Source of the DNA: an uncultured Phycisphaerae bacterium
Lineage (GTDB): Bacteria; Planctomycetota; Phycisphaerae; Sedimentisphaerales; Anaerohalosphaeraceae
NCBI GenBank assembly: GCA_937949545.1
Contig: CALEDR010000028.1
Location: 1-64,000, forward strand
Direction: 5' to 3'
DNA: 64,000 nt
The translations under genes were made by a program, and so were the position numbers. The notes under the pieces were generated by a model that was not told where the DNA came from, did not search any database, and was given only the letters and a program-made list of their open reading frames with translations. Positions 16,918 through 24,861 of the stretch are shown in pieces (the stretch's first letter is position 1; each line of letters starts with the position of its first letter).

Positions 16918-16945
16918 ATTATATCCAAATTTTATCCGCAAGCAA
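16918..16945 (-). promoter_or_regulatory. sigma-70-type promoter for leuS
   Basis: On the minus strand, TTGCTT (16940-16945), 16-nt spacer, TATAAT (16918-16923). Predicted transcription start is near 16911, 17 nt before ATG 16894 and about 60 nt before ATG 16849. Confidence 0.6.
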
Positions 16946-16955
16946 CTGCGAGCAT

Positions 16956-17693
16956 TTATTTCTCGTCATTAGTCTTGCGCAAGTCGATAAGGAATAAGGA
17001 TGCGGCAGGCAGATAACTGAGGGCTTCACGGGTCAGATTGAACCAACCGGGGCACTCGTCTAAAACGGCACTGTCGCTTGTAGCAACCGGAGATGGGGTT
17101 TGTCGGAGAAGCTGGTCCGGGTTTTGATGGATTTCGACCTTCCAGGAGAGGTTTTTGTTTTTGAAGAAGTCTTCAAGAAGGATTTTCAGTCGGCCGGAAT
17201 TGGAAACAGGTCGGTCCAGGAGCCAGAGGACTTCTTTTGGATTGAACTTTTTGAGAGTTTCGGCAGCCAGTTCGACCGCCGGAAGGGTTTCCGAAACTTT
17301 CCTCCAGGTACCATGAAGACCGGAGAGGTCTCGGATGCATCCATCCTGACCGATGAGAAGCACTCCGCCGCTGAGGGCTGCCTCCAGGGTGATAAGGATA
17401 TTGTATCCATCCAGCAGAAGTGTGCGGTCGGCAAGGTTTGAAAGAGGGATTTCCTTCTGTTTTCGCAGGATTCGCTGGGTATCGGTACAGGCGGAGCGCA
17501 TCACGGCCAGCCGCTGCCGGCTGTCGAGAGAAAAATGGTCACCCACCAGTTTCAAAGCGCTTGTCTGTGCATATCCGCGGGTCAGAAGCCAGGAGTAATG
17601 ACTGACCGCCTGTCGAAGGAGAGGGATTTGGTCGGAGGCAAAAAGCCGCTTGTCTTCCGGATGAGGGCCGCGATGAGTTCGTTTATCAGGCAT
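16956..17693 (-). CDS. DUF434/DUF5616 protein (COG2454-like)
   Basis: 245 aa. The N-terminal 70 residues RTHRGPHPEDKRLF ... LLRQAVSHYSWLLTRGYAQTSALKLVGDHFSLDSRQRLAVMRSAC (broken here) match the DUF434 pattern. From residue about 88 the second domain has LLLDGYNILITLEAALSGG, DGCIRDLSGLHGTWRK and WLLDRPVSNSGRLK, a PIN-like nuclease arrangement with conserved acidic residues. No experimental function is known to me. It is immediately upstream of leuS and its promoter, same strand, so transcription might continue into leuS. Family assignment is from pattern memory. Confidence 0.8.
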   Translation of the reverse strand: MPDKRTHRGPHPEDKRLFASDQIPLLRQAVSHYSWLLTRGYAQTSALKLVGDHFSLDSRQRLAVMRSACTDTQRILRKQKEIPLSNLADRTLLLDGYNILITLEAALSGGVLLIGQDGCIRDLSGLHGTWRKVSETLPAVELAAETLKKFNPKEVLWLLDRPVSNSGRLKILLEDFFKNKNLSWKVEIHQNPDQLLRQTPSPVATSDSAVLDECPGWFNLTREALSYLPAASLFLIDLRKTNDEK

Positions 17694-17740
17694 TCTTTCA
17701 GGATACCGACTGGAGAAGGGCAGTTCAAGGGAGGAAAAAG

Positions 17741-17769
17741 TTGACAGAGAAGGTTGTTTTTTCTACGAT
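17741..17769 (+). promoter_or_regulatory. sigma-70-type promoter for the RNase Z-like gene
   Basis: TTGACA (17741-17746), 17-nt spacer, TACGAT (17764-17769). Predicted start near 17776; an AGGA ribosome site at 17781-17784 precedes ATG 17792. Confidence 0.65.
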
Positions 17770-17791
17770 TTGTTTTTTTTAGGAATTTAAT

Positions 17792-18709
17792 ATGCCCAGT
17801 CATAATCTGGCCCACATACAAATAGGTAATCTGGATGTTTTGGGGTATTCGGTTGCCGGCGAGGAAACTGTGGTTGCGCTTCCGCAGCTGGATGTTTGTT
17901 TTGACATCGGCAAGGCCCCTGACCAGGTGATTCCGATTAATCATGTGCTCCTGACGCATGGTCATATGGACCATGCGGCGGGGATTGCCTATTATCTTTC
18001 GCATCGTCAGTTTTGCGGTCTTTCGCCGGGGACGGTTTTGGCCCCGCCGAATACGCTCGATCCGATTCGACAAATATTGAATGCCTGGAGCAAGCTGGAC
18101 GGAAGCCGGATTAAAAGCAATCTTGTTCCTGTCGGCCCGGGGGAGGAATATTCGGTAAAGCCGAATCTGTTTGTGAGAGTTTTTCCCACCAAGCACACGG
18201 TTGGTGCGGTTGGGTTTTCTGTTCTTGAGCGGCGCAAAAAACTTCGTTCAGAATATCAGGGGTTAACGGGTCCGCAATTAGTGGAATTAAAGCGGCAGGG
18301 AATTGAGATTGACAGGCCGCTGGAGATTCCGCTGGTCAGTTATCTGGGGGATACACAGTATGTGGATTTTTCCCAGCTGGACTATATTTCCAACAGCCGG
18401 CTGTTAATTGCGGAATGCACCTTTTATGAGGAAGAGCATGCCGGCCGAGCGGAGGCGGGGCGGCATATGCATATTGAGGAATTGGGGCCGCTTCTGGAAA
18501 AGATGAACAATGAGTTTGTACTGCTGACGCATTTGACCCAGCGGACAAGCTTGTCGGATGCCCGGCGAATGCTGAAGCAGAAGCTGCCGTCTTCGGTATT
18601 CCGCAAGGTTTTTTTGCTGATGGATTATCTGTCGACCAGGCGAGTTCGAAAGAAGACGAAGAAATCCAATTCCTCAGAGGAGGGGACTCAGGACGAAGCG
18701 GCCTGCTGA
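17792..18709 (+). CDS. metallo-beta-lactamase-fold RNase Z-like protein
   Basis: 305 aa. The MBL zinc motif is HGHMDHAAG near residue 55, with a further His in TKHTVG near 134, Asp in YLGDTQ near 187, and HMHIEE plus LLTHLTQRT near 225-250. This is the layout of the tRNase Z/ElaC group, which trims tRNA 3' ends, although an ordered exosite arm is not obvious. The product may instead be a phosphodiesterase of the same fold. The C-terminal 25 residues are Lys/Ser/Glu-rich and probably disordered. Its last 22 nt overlap the 3' end of the convergent debranching-enzyme gene. Confidence 0.82.
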   Translation: MPSHNLAHIQIGNLDVLGYSVAGEETVVALPQLDVCFDIGKAPDQVIPINHVLLTHGHMDHAAGIAYYLSHRQFCGLSPGTVLAPPNTLDPIRQILNAWSKLDGSRIKSNLVPVGPGEEYSVKPNLFVRVFPTKHTVGAVGFSVLERRKKLRSEYQGLTGPQLVELKRQGIEIDRPLEIPLVSYLGDTQYVDFSQLDYISNSRLLIAECTFYEEEHAGRAEAGRHMHIEELGPLLEKMNNEFVLLTHLTQRTSLSDARRMLKQKLPSSVFRKVFLLMDYLSTRRVRKKTKKSNSSEEGTQDEAAC

Positions 18710-20700
18710 AGGAGCAGCCAGATGCGCAGAACTTCAGCGACGCTCCAGGCTTGGGCGGGGCAGCCCCGGGGATAGTGCGGCGGGTCGCCGTCGAAGATTT
18801 CTGAGATGCTGCCCAGACAGGCGCGATTGGCAAAATGATGAATTAAGGGAGAAAGCATCGCGGCGGCCTGTTTTCGGGCCTGGGGAGTCTTGTTGTGGAC
18901 TTTCAGAAAAGCTTCCAGAAAGGCGCCCATCAGCCAGGGCCAAACGGTTCCCTGATGATAAGCGGCATCGCGGCGGAACATATCTCCTTCGTAGCGTCCG
19001 ATATACCGGGGGTCGCGCGGGCTGAGAGTCCGAAGGCCGTAGGGGGTCAGCAATTCCTGCTGGACAATTTGAACAACACGTTTTTGGCGGTTGGGTGACA
19101 GGGGACTGTGGGGGAGGGAGACGGCGAAAATCTGGTTGGGGCGGATGGACGGGTCGGGCGTGCCGTCTGGAAGGATGCAGTCGTTCAGGCAGCCGGTGTG
19201 TTCATTCCAGAAAAGCCGGCTGAAACTCTGTTTGACCAGTTCAGCGCGAGCTGAGAAAAACTCAGATTTGGAGCGGTTTTGGTCTTTGAAGTAGTCGGCC
19301 GTTCGGCAGAGGATGTCATACCAGAGGGCGTTGATTTCCACGGCCTTGCCGTATCGAGGCGTAAAGACCACATCGCCGCATTTGGCATCCATCCAGGTCA
19401 GCTGCGTTTGCGGGTCGCCGCCGGTGATGAGACCGTCGGCGTCAGCGTGGATGCCGAAACGGGTTCCTTCCTGGTATCCGCTGAGGATTTGCAGAACGGC
19501 GGGCAGAAGATTTTTTTCGAAAAAGGATTGGTTCTGGGTCTGTTGAAGCCATTGGTAGGCGGCTTCGACAAACCAAAGCGAGGCGTCGATGCTGTTGTAA
19601 TGGGCCGGTCCGCCGTAGTCATCAAACCGGTTGGGAATCATCCCTTCGCTGGCGGCCTCGGCAAAGGTCTGCAGGACGCCGACGGCTGTATCGGTTCGGC
19701 CCGTACTCAGGCAAAGACCCGGCAGGGCGATAAAGGCATCACGTCCCCAGTCGAGAAACCAGGGATAGCCGGCCAGGATGGTCGGGCTTGTGCGTCCCTG
19801 AATGGTTCGTTCGACCACGAATTGCGCCGCAGAGATAAACAGGGCCTTCTGGATGGGGTCTCGCGCAAAGGCGCTGCGGCAGAGGTCTTTTTGGCGGCTG
19901 GAGAGGGCTTCGAGCATTTGCTCAAAGTCCGGCGGCACGAAGGCAGAACCGGCGGGCTTCAGGGCGGCCCAAAGGATAACTGAACAGGGTTGTTCAATGC
20001 GGCAGGAGTACCAGCCGGGTGTCCAGAGGTCTTCGAAACAGTCCTGTCCCCGCTGTGCTTCGATGCGATAGTAAAAGCGGTACCACCAGTGGGGTTCCGG
20101 CCGGAAAGTCATTGAAGAGGCGACGATATGTAGCTGAAGGTCGTCTTCGGAGGGACCGGAAATTCGGACGGCGTGAGGGCCTTCGGCTTCAGCGGTTATC
20201 GGTTGAGAGGCGTTTTGGAGGCCGTGAAAATCCCGCATGGCCGCCAGCGGCAGCAGAGAAAAGGTAAACGGGCGGACCAGATGGCTGAAGGCGTACTCAA
20301 CAGCGACAATGTCTTCGGTGGGATGCAGATAGACGGATTTGGTGCATCGGGCCAGACCGAGTTCGTATTCGAAATGGACACCAACATCCCGTGAGAATGC
20401 GGTTAGGTATTCGTGGCCCCTCGGGTGGAAGGTTCGGTCGAATTCAAAACAGCTGAATTCCAGCGAATCTTCTTCGAGGGAGATTTTTTCAAGGCAGGCG
20501 GCCAGGCCGAGAAACCGGGCGGCGGGAGGATGCGGGGTTCCGATGAGCAGGCCGTGATAGCGTCGGGTATTGCAGCCGGCCAGGGTGGAAAAGGAAAAAC
20601 CGCCCCGACTGTTGGTCAGGAGCCATTCCCGGCTGAGCATCTCCTCCAGCAGCAGGTCGCTGAGGTTTACGGCCAGGATGGCTTCTTTTTGCAGTTCCAT
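18688..20700 (-). CDS. glycogen debranching enzyme (amylo-alpha-1,6-glucosidase type)
   Basis: 670 aa, without signal peptide. The N-terminal domain has LLTNSRGGFSFSTLAGCNTRRYHGLLIG, the bacterial/archaeal GDE N-domain hallmark. The catalytic (alpha/alpha)6 barrel begins around residue 290 with ILAGYPWFLDWGRDAFIALPGLCLSTGR and continues with NSIDASLWFVEAAYQW, GDPQTQLTWMDAK, EINALWYDIL and YHQGTVWPWLMGAF. It removes alpha-1,6 branch stubs from glycogen. It is the last of three minus-strand glucan genes (GT4, GH57, GDE), so a cytosolic glycogen cycle is likely. Start ATG 20700 has only a weak ribosome site. Confidence 0.93.
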   Translation of the reverse strand: MELQKEAILAVNLSDLLLEEMLSREWLLTNSRGGFSFSTLAGCNTRRYHGLLIGTPHPPAARFLGLAACLEKISLEEDSLEFSCFEFDRTFHPRGHEYLTAFSRDVGVHFEYELGLARCTKSVYLHPTEDIVAVEYAFSHLVRPFTFSLLPLAAMRDFHGLQNASQPITAEAEGPHAVRISGPSEDDLQLHIVASSMTFRPEPHWWYRFYYRIEAQRGQDCFEDLWTPGWYSCRIEQPCSVILWAALKPAGSAFVPPDFEQMLEALSSRQKDLCRSAFARDPIQKALFISAAQFVVERTIQGRTSPTILAGYPWFLDWGRDAFIALPGLCLSTGRTDTAVGVLQTFAEAASEGMIPNRFDDYGGPAHYNSIDASLWFVEAAYQWLQQTQNQSFFEKNLLPAVLQILSGYQEGTRFGIHADADGLITGGDPQTQLTWMDAKCGDVVFTPRYGKAVEINALWYDILCRTADYFKDQNRSKSEFFSARAELVKQSFSRLFWNEHTGCLNDCILPDGTPDPSIRPNQIFAVSLPHSPLSPNRQKRVVQIVQQELLTPYGLRTLSPRDPRYIGRYEGDMFRRDAAYHQGTVWPWLMGAFLEAFLKVHNKTPQARKQAAAMLSPLIHHFANRACLGSISEIFDGDPPHYPRGCPAQAWSVAEVLRIWLLLQQAASS

Positions 20701-20727
20701 TGCATTTCTTCAGGCCGAACGGTCGTT

Positions 20728-21942
20728 TCAGGAGGCCTGTTCGGTGACGGTTTGCTGGGTCAGGACCTGTTTGCAGCGTTCCCGCAGATGATTGAGCACG
20801 TTCATATAATTGATATAGGAATCATAGGGCGACTCGTAGGGATTGAAGTATTTGTGGACGTCGCCGTCGGAGAAATACTTGGTGCACATATAATAGAAAT
20901 GGTCGGAGGTCAGCAGTTTTCTCCAGTCTTCAAGTATCAGGGGATCCTGGGTCTGCTTGACGAGTTTCTCCATTTTATAGACTTCATGGAGGGCGTTGGA
21001 CTGCATGGCGTTGCCCAGCCAGGCGGACAAGTCCCGCTCCATATCGGCCCAGCTGATGACGTGAGGGACATCCACGACGTCCATGACCGGATAAGAGCGA
21101 ACTACTTCACTGGGCGTCATAAAATTGTTATCGGGGTGGCGGAGGATGTATTCGGGCAGATGGTACATAAAGTCGAAGATGCCGGTATCCTCCCACTGGT
21201 GTTCACCGAAGGTTTCATAATCCATAAAGAGATTGACGGTATGGCCGCAGCCGTTAATCTGGTCAATCCAGCGGGCGAACTTGGGGGCATCCAGCGGCCA
21301 TTCCTCCCAGCCGCGGTTGCTGAAGCGGAAGGCGATATCATCGGACAAGGAGTAGTTTTTCAACAGCAGCTTCAGATGTCTGCAGTTGGGGGGACGATAG
21401 ACGAAGTTGGCGTTGCGGTGACCGAGAATGCGGTCGGCCCCCTCCGTGATGACGGCGTCAAACTGATTTAAGGATTCAATGGTTTCCGCCAGCTGGTTGT
21501 TGTAAATCAATTCCGTATTGCGGAAGATGCGGGGCGTTTGACCCCAGAGTTTCTGCATCAGTTCAATATGCTTTTGAATCTGTTCGAAAAATTCATTGCG
21601 GGAATATAAGAAGCTGAGACTGTGGTAATAGGTTTCTGCCAAAAACTCGACGCATCCGGTTTCAGCGAGTGCATCGAAGGTGCTGATAACCTCGGGACAA
21701 TATTTCTGGAATTGTTCAATCACGACACCAGTGAGACTGAAGGAGACCTTGAAGCGGCCTTCATACCGGCGAATCATCTTGAGCAGAAGCCGGTTGGAAG
21801 GCAGGTAGCATTTGTTGGCGACCTTCCGGCAGATGGAGGCATTCTTGAATTCGTCGAAATAGTTTCCGGATTTGTCGAAGACGGTATAGTGCCGAAGCCG
21901 AAACGGCTGATGCACCTGGAAATAAAAGCAAACCGACGGCAT
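20728..21942 (-). CDS. glycoside hydrolase family 57 alpha-amylase-like
   Basis: 404 aa. GH57 motifs are present: VCFYFQVHQPFRL (region 1, HQP), FSLTGVVIEQF (region 2), IFRNTELIYNN with the nucleophile Glu (region 3), and NLFMDYETFGEHQW with the acid/base Asp (region 4). No signal peptide, so it acts in the cytosol. GH57 includes alpha-amylases, 4-alpha-glucanotransferases and branching enzymes; this size and motif set fit the alpha-amylase group, with 4-alpha-glucanotransferase possible. A ribosome site AAGGTGAGGG precedes ATG. It lies between the GT4 and debranching genes. Confidence 0.92.
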   Translation of the reverse strand: MPSVCFYFQVHQPFRLRHYTVFDKSGNYFDEFKNASICRKVANKCYLPSNRLLLKMIRRYEGRFKVSFSLTGVVIEQFQKYCPEVISTFDALAETGCVEFLAETYYHSLSFLYSRNEFFEQIQKHIELMQKLWGQTPRIFRNTELIYNNQLAETIESLNQFDAVITEGADRILGHRNANFVYRPPNCRHLKLLLKNYSLSDDIAFRFSNRGWEEWPLDAPKFARWIDQINGCGHTVNLFMDYETFGEHQWEDTGIFDFMYHLPEYILRHPDNNFMTPSEVVRSYPVMDVVDVPHVISWADMERDLSAWLGNAMQSNALHEVYKMEKLVKQTQDPLILEDWRKLLTSDHFYYMCTKYFSDGDVHKYFNPYESPYDSYINYMNVLNHLRERCKQVLTQQTVTEQAS

Positions 21943-21968
21943 ACGAAACCCTCACCTTGCAAGCAGTT

Positions 21969-23309
21969 TTAGACCGCGACTTGTGTGACTTCCTGGTAAA
22001 CCTTCAGACATTTCTTGGCCGCTCCGGACCATTTGAGTTTGCGTACTTCGAAGTTTCCGTGTTCCCGCAGGGTCATCTGGAGCGGCGGATATTTCAGGAC
22101 GGCGATAATTTTGTTGGCCATTTCCTGAATATCCCAGAAGTCCACTTTGAGGACATGTGTGAGGACTTCGGCAACGCCGCTTTGTTTGCTAATGATGACG
22201 GGCACATCGTGGTTGAGGGCTTCCAGCGGAGCGATCCCGAAGGGCTCGGAGACAGAAGGCATGACGTACAAATCGGCCATCTGGTAAACTCGGTTGACAT
22301 CTTCGCCCCGGAGAAAGCCGGTGAAGAGGACTTTGTGTCCAATTCCCATCTGGGCTGCCATTTCGATGATGCGATGCATCATATCGCCGCTTCCGGCCAT
22401 GACGAACTTGACGTTTTCCATCTCTTCGAGGACCTTGCGGGCGGCCATGAGAAAGTATTCAGGGCCTTTCTGCATGGTGATTCGGCCGAGGAAGAGGACG
22501 ATTTTTTCGTCGCTGCGGATGCCGACCTGCTGTGCGGAAATCCGATTGCTGTCTTCCGGTTCGACACCGTTGTAGATGACCTCAATTTTATCTCCGAGGG
22601 CTCCGTAGCGGGTCATCAGGATGTTGCGAGTCAGATAACTGACGGCGATGACCTTTGCAGCGGCATGAACGCCGCGGCGTTCAATGTCGTAAATCATCTG
22701 ATTGACGTGTTCGCCGCTACGGTCAAATTCTGTAGAGTGGACGTGGACGACGAGAGGTTTTCCACTGACAGCCGCGACGGCAATACCGGCCGGATAGGTC
22801 ATCCAGTCGTGTGCGTGAATGACGTCAAAATCCTGCTGGAGGGCCAGTCGGACGGCGGCGGCGGCGTAGCGGTGCACTTCGGTGTACATATCTCCGCTGT
22901 ATTGGCCAGGACCGACAGAAATTCCTTCAATTTCCTGTTCGAGCCATTGATCGAGCATCTGCTGTGACTGGGCCGAAAGAAGCTGCTTTTGACGGATGAT
23001 TTCCTCCAGCCGCTTTTGATACTGCTGGGGGGTTGTATAGGGCTGAAGAGGAGAGCTGACGGTATGGAACTGAACGTTCTTGAGTTCCTGCGTGGTTTCA
23101 GCGGATTGAGTGACTGTCCGCAAGGCCCGGCAATGCTGAGGCGTGAGCATCTGGACATGAGTAGGCGTTTTCGTTTCGATCGGTTTCGGGAGGACGAAGG
23201 TGATTTTGACTCCCAAATCGCTTAACGCTTTGGTCAGTCCATGGCACGCGGTACCCAAGCCCCCGCTGATGTAAGGCGGAAACTCCCAACCAAGCATGAA
23301 CACTTTCAT
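21969..23309 (-). CDS. GT4 glycosyltransferase, glycogen synthase-like
   Basis: 446 aa. The N-terminal Rossmann domain starts MLGWEFPPYISGGLGTACHGLTKALSDLG, the layout of glycogen/starch synthases with the GG loop for the sugar nucleotide. It also has VIHAHDWMTYPAGI and VVHVHSTEFDR. The C-terminal domain has FLGRITMQKGPEYFL and the E-x7-E nucleotide motif SVSEPFGIAPLEAL. A long helical insert of about 70 residues (about 90-150) separates parts of the N-domain. The neighbours GH57 and GDE make alpha-1,4-glucan synthesis the most likely role; the donor (UDP- or ADP-glucose) is not readable. Confidence 0.88.
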   Translation of the reverse strand: MKVFMLGWEFPPYISGGLGTACHGLTKALSDLGVKITFVLPKPIETKTPTHVQMLTPQHCRALRTVTQSAETTQELKNVQFHTVSSPLQPYTTPQQYQKRLEEIIRQKQLLSAQSQQMLDQWLEQEIEGISVGPGQYSGDMYTEVHRYAAAAVRLALQQDFDVIHAHDWMTYPAGIAVAAVSGKPLVVHVHSTEFDRSGEHVNQMIYDIERRGVHAAAKVIAVSYLTRNILMTRYGALGDKIEVIYNGVEPEDSNRISAQQVGIRSDEKIVLFLGRITMQKGPEYFLMAARKVLEEMENVKFVMAGSGDMMHRIIEMAAQMGIGHKVLFTGFLRGEDVNRVYQMADLYVMPSVSEPFGIAPLEALNHDVPVIISKQSGVAEVLTHVLKVDFWDIQEMANKIIAVLKYPPLQMTLREHGNFEVRKLKWSGAAKKCLKVYQEVTQVAV

Positions 23310-23603
23310 ATCAGACCCCGTTTACTCACACAATTTTTCAAAAAGATTCAAGATGTATTCTCATCCTACCACCTTCTGACAATAAATCAATTATAAAATA
23401 AATCTGCAAAAGACCTAATGAAATTTACTGAAAATGGGGGAAAAAAGTTCAGGATATCGGGAAACAGACGGATTGGCGAAAATTTATCTATCTTGACAGA
23501 AGGGGGTTCCAGACAAAAAAAAGCCACTTCTTTGGAGGAAGCGGCTTTTGATTCTTTGCCTGCCGACTGCCTGCGGCATGGAGAACCTAAGCAGTCAGGA
23601 CTC
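23310..23603. other. intergenic stretch between GT4 and histone genes
   Basis: 294 nt with no gene I can support. It is AT-rich near 23340-23460 and probably holds the GT4 promoter on the minus strand; TTGTCA with a weak -10 can be found but is not convincing. The terminator of the histone gene lies at 23514-23549. A long plus-strand frame here runs antisense into the histone gene and looks non-coding. Confidence 0.5.
23514..23549 (-). terminator. intrinsic terminator downstream of the histone gene
   Basis: Read on the minus strand: AAGCCGCTTC, 7-nt loop, GAAGTGGCTT (one A.C mismatch in a 10-bp stem), then a run of T over 23514-23520. It lies about 55 nt beyond the histone stop. Confidence 0.75.
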
Positions 23604-23828
23604 TTACAGGTCCTGCGGCTTGACAGTGCTGCGCCGGTTTGCCTGGGTGCGGCAAACGGCCGCATCGAGCAACTGATAAATTTTGTCGTTCAAGGCTGCG
23701 ATTGAATCACTGGCAGTCATCATGCTCTTGGATTTGATGTAGGCCTTGACTTTGCTGGCGACGACCAGCATTTCCGACTTGCCGCCTTTCGGGGCAGCTT
23801 TCTTTGCAGCGGCTTTCTTCTTTGCCAT
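23604..23828 (-). CDS. bacterial histone-fold protein with Lys/Ala-rich N-terminal tail
   Basis: 74 aa with a strong GGAGGTG ribosome site. Residues 1-18 (MAKKKAAAKKAAPKGGKS) form a basic tail. Residues 20-35 (MLVVASKVKAYIKSKS) correspond to alpha-1, SD at 40-41 starts alpha-2, which runs to about R66, and RSTVKPQDL at 66-74 corresponds to loop 2 plus the Asp before alpha-3. Archaeal histones read RKTIKAEDI there. The chain stops right after, so alpha-3 is missing or one turn, and alpha-2 is about five residues shorter than in HMfB. Bacterial histones of this short kind are known from Bdellovibrio (Bd0055) and Leptospira, and those bind or bend DNA as dimers. A nucleoid role is inferred. An HU-like protein is excluded by the fold pattern. 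Confidence 0.82.
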   Translation of the reverse strand: MAKKKAAAKKAAPKGGKSEMLVVASKVKAYIKSKSMMTASDSIAALNDKIYQLLDAAVCRTQANRRSTVKPQDL

Positions 23829-23867
23829 ACGGCACCTCCGTGTAAAAGGTTACTTGGTTCCTATAAA

Positions 23868-23887
23868 AGCAGCACGCACGTGCCGCT
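23868..23887 (-). promoter_or_regulatory. hairpin in the histone 5' UTR
   Basis: AGCGGCACG-TG-CGTGCTGCT on the minus strand pairs with one G.U wobble, roughly 40 nt upstream of the ATG. It could modulate translation or mRNA stability; no ligand is suggested. Confidence 0.4.
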
Positions 23888-23904
23888 GAACGACGTTTTG
23901 GCGT

Positions 23905-23933
23905 ATTGTGGCTGTATTTGACCGACTTTGCAA
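23905..23933 (-). promoter_or_regulatory. candidate promoter of the histone gene
   Basis: On the minus strand TTGCAA (23928-23933), 17-nt spacer, CACAAT (23905-23910). The -10 box matches consensus at four of six positions. It would give a 5' UTR of about 70 nt. Confidence 0.4.
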
Positions 23934-23940
23934 TAAAAAA

Positions 23941-23958
23941 TTTGCGAAAAAACGCAAA
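23941..23958 (-). terminator. terminator-like hairpin upstream of the histone promoter
   Basis: TTTGCG-6 nt-CGCAAA stem followed on the minus strand by a run of six T. It lies just upstream of the histone promoter. No minus-strand gene ends here, so it may close an unseen small RNA or simply be AT-rich symmetry. Confidence 0.35.
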
Positions 23959-24147
23959 ATTTTGCATCGAGAGGCCCTATAGACGCAAAAATCCCTATGA
24001 ACGCTTTGCTCCGTTTGCCCCTTCCGCCCCGTCTGAAGGAGAGGTTTTTTTCTCCGGGAAAGCGCTTAATTGGGTGTGCGGCTTGGTCGATGAAAGGGTC
24101 GATGCAGTCAGACAAAAACCCAGAACTGCCCGTGTTTGGAGCGGAAT

Positions 24148-24462
24148 ATGTCGGAGTCGAAAAAGCCGAATAAACCGATTCAGAAGACGTCGCTCGGGGA
24201 ATTGGTGACGGTGGCCTTTGCGGAAGATATGGATTTGGCCCGTCACTATAAGAAGATGCTGGAGGAGAACGGGATTCCCGCCGTAGTCCGGCAGCCCGAA
24301 AGCGAGGGGAGTGCGTCGCCTGGGATAGCGGTCCTGGTGCCTGAAGAGGTGCTCGATGAAGCCCATTCTCTGATTGCGTCGCAGGCGCCGTTTGAGCATT
24401 TCTTTGATGTTTTCTTTCACGGCAGCGGCTGCTGGCTGGAAGATGACAGACAGGATGAGTAA
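24148..24462 (+). CDS. DUF2007-like small protein
   Basis: 104 aa from ATG 24148, which has GGAG 8 nt upstream; a TTG at 24136 is less likely. The core reads VTVAFAEDMDLARHYKKMLEENGIPAVVR, then IAVLVPEEVLDEAHSLIA. That strand-helix-strand pattern, with movement of a short peptide between AEDMxxARxxKxxLExxGIPAxVR and VPEExxxxAxxLI, is the DUF2007 (putative signal transducing) pattern. Function unknown in the family. The tail is His/Cys-poor and acidic. It is followed by another small gene on the same strand. Confidence 0.7.
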   Translation: MSESKKPNKPIQKTSLGELVTVAFAEDMDLARHYKKMLEENGIPAVVRQPESEGSASPGIAVLVPEEVLDEAHSLIASQAPFEHFFDVFFHGSGCWLEDDRQDE

Positions 24463-24507
24463 ACGGCAAAGAAACGGTAACCCACAGTTTTTTACAGGTG
24501 TGATGAA

Positions 24508-24861
24508 ATGACGGAAAAGATAAACGAGAATAATCCGCAGGAAGAAACGGTTCAGGAGCGTCGGACTTTTGTGGATCGCCGCAAGAATGTTGTGGACCGC
24601 CGGAGCGGGTGGGACCGTCGGCGCGGTCCGGGACATCGTCGGACGGAAGAACGCCGGATGGCCGAAGAAGGCCAGATGACGGATGAGCAGTTCGAGTTTC
24701 TGATGGCCATTGACCAGTATAAACGGGCCAACCAGCGTCCGTTCCCGACCTGGACGGAGGTGCTGGAAGTCATTAAGGCCCTCGGCTATCGGAAAGTGGC
24801 CGAGCCGCAGTCGCTGGAGTCATTCTGCAAGGCCGATAAGGCCGTCCCCTCCGGAGTTTAG
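24508..24861 (+). CDS. small Arg/Asp-rich protein of unknown function
   Basis: 117 aa, not recognised. Residues 17-52 are strikingly charged, repeating RR-x-x-x-DRR ([24 protein letters not shown]), so the segment may bind RNA or acidic surfaces. Residues 55-105 are a more ordinary helical domain, with [36 protein letters not shown], which resembles a small DNA-binding-like or planctomycete-type domain with conserved [19 protein letters not shown]. The stop overlaps the trpA stop on the other strand. Composition and length support a real gene. Confidence 0.68.
   Translation: MTEKINENNPQEETVQERRTFVDRRKNVVDRRSGWDRRRGPGHRRTEERRMAEEGQMTDEQFEFLMAIDQYKRANQRPFPTWTEVLEVIKALGYRKVAEPQSLESFCKADKAVPSGV

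Larger units (their letters stand above)
23829..24147. other. intergenic region between divergent histone and DUF2007-like genes
   Basis: 319 nt with no gene I can support. It contains a candidate histone promoter (23905-23933), a hairpin in the histone 5' UTR (23868-23887) and a hairpin with T-run on the minus strand (23941-23958). No clear plus-strand promoter for the gene at 24148 was found. No tRNA-like fold is apparent. Confidence 0.6.

Noticed and set aside
23418-23705. 95-codon plus-strand frame opposite the histone gene
   Set aside because: Runs through the histone terminator and gene in antisense, no ribosome site and no motif.
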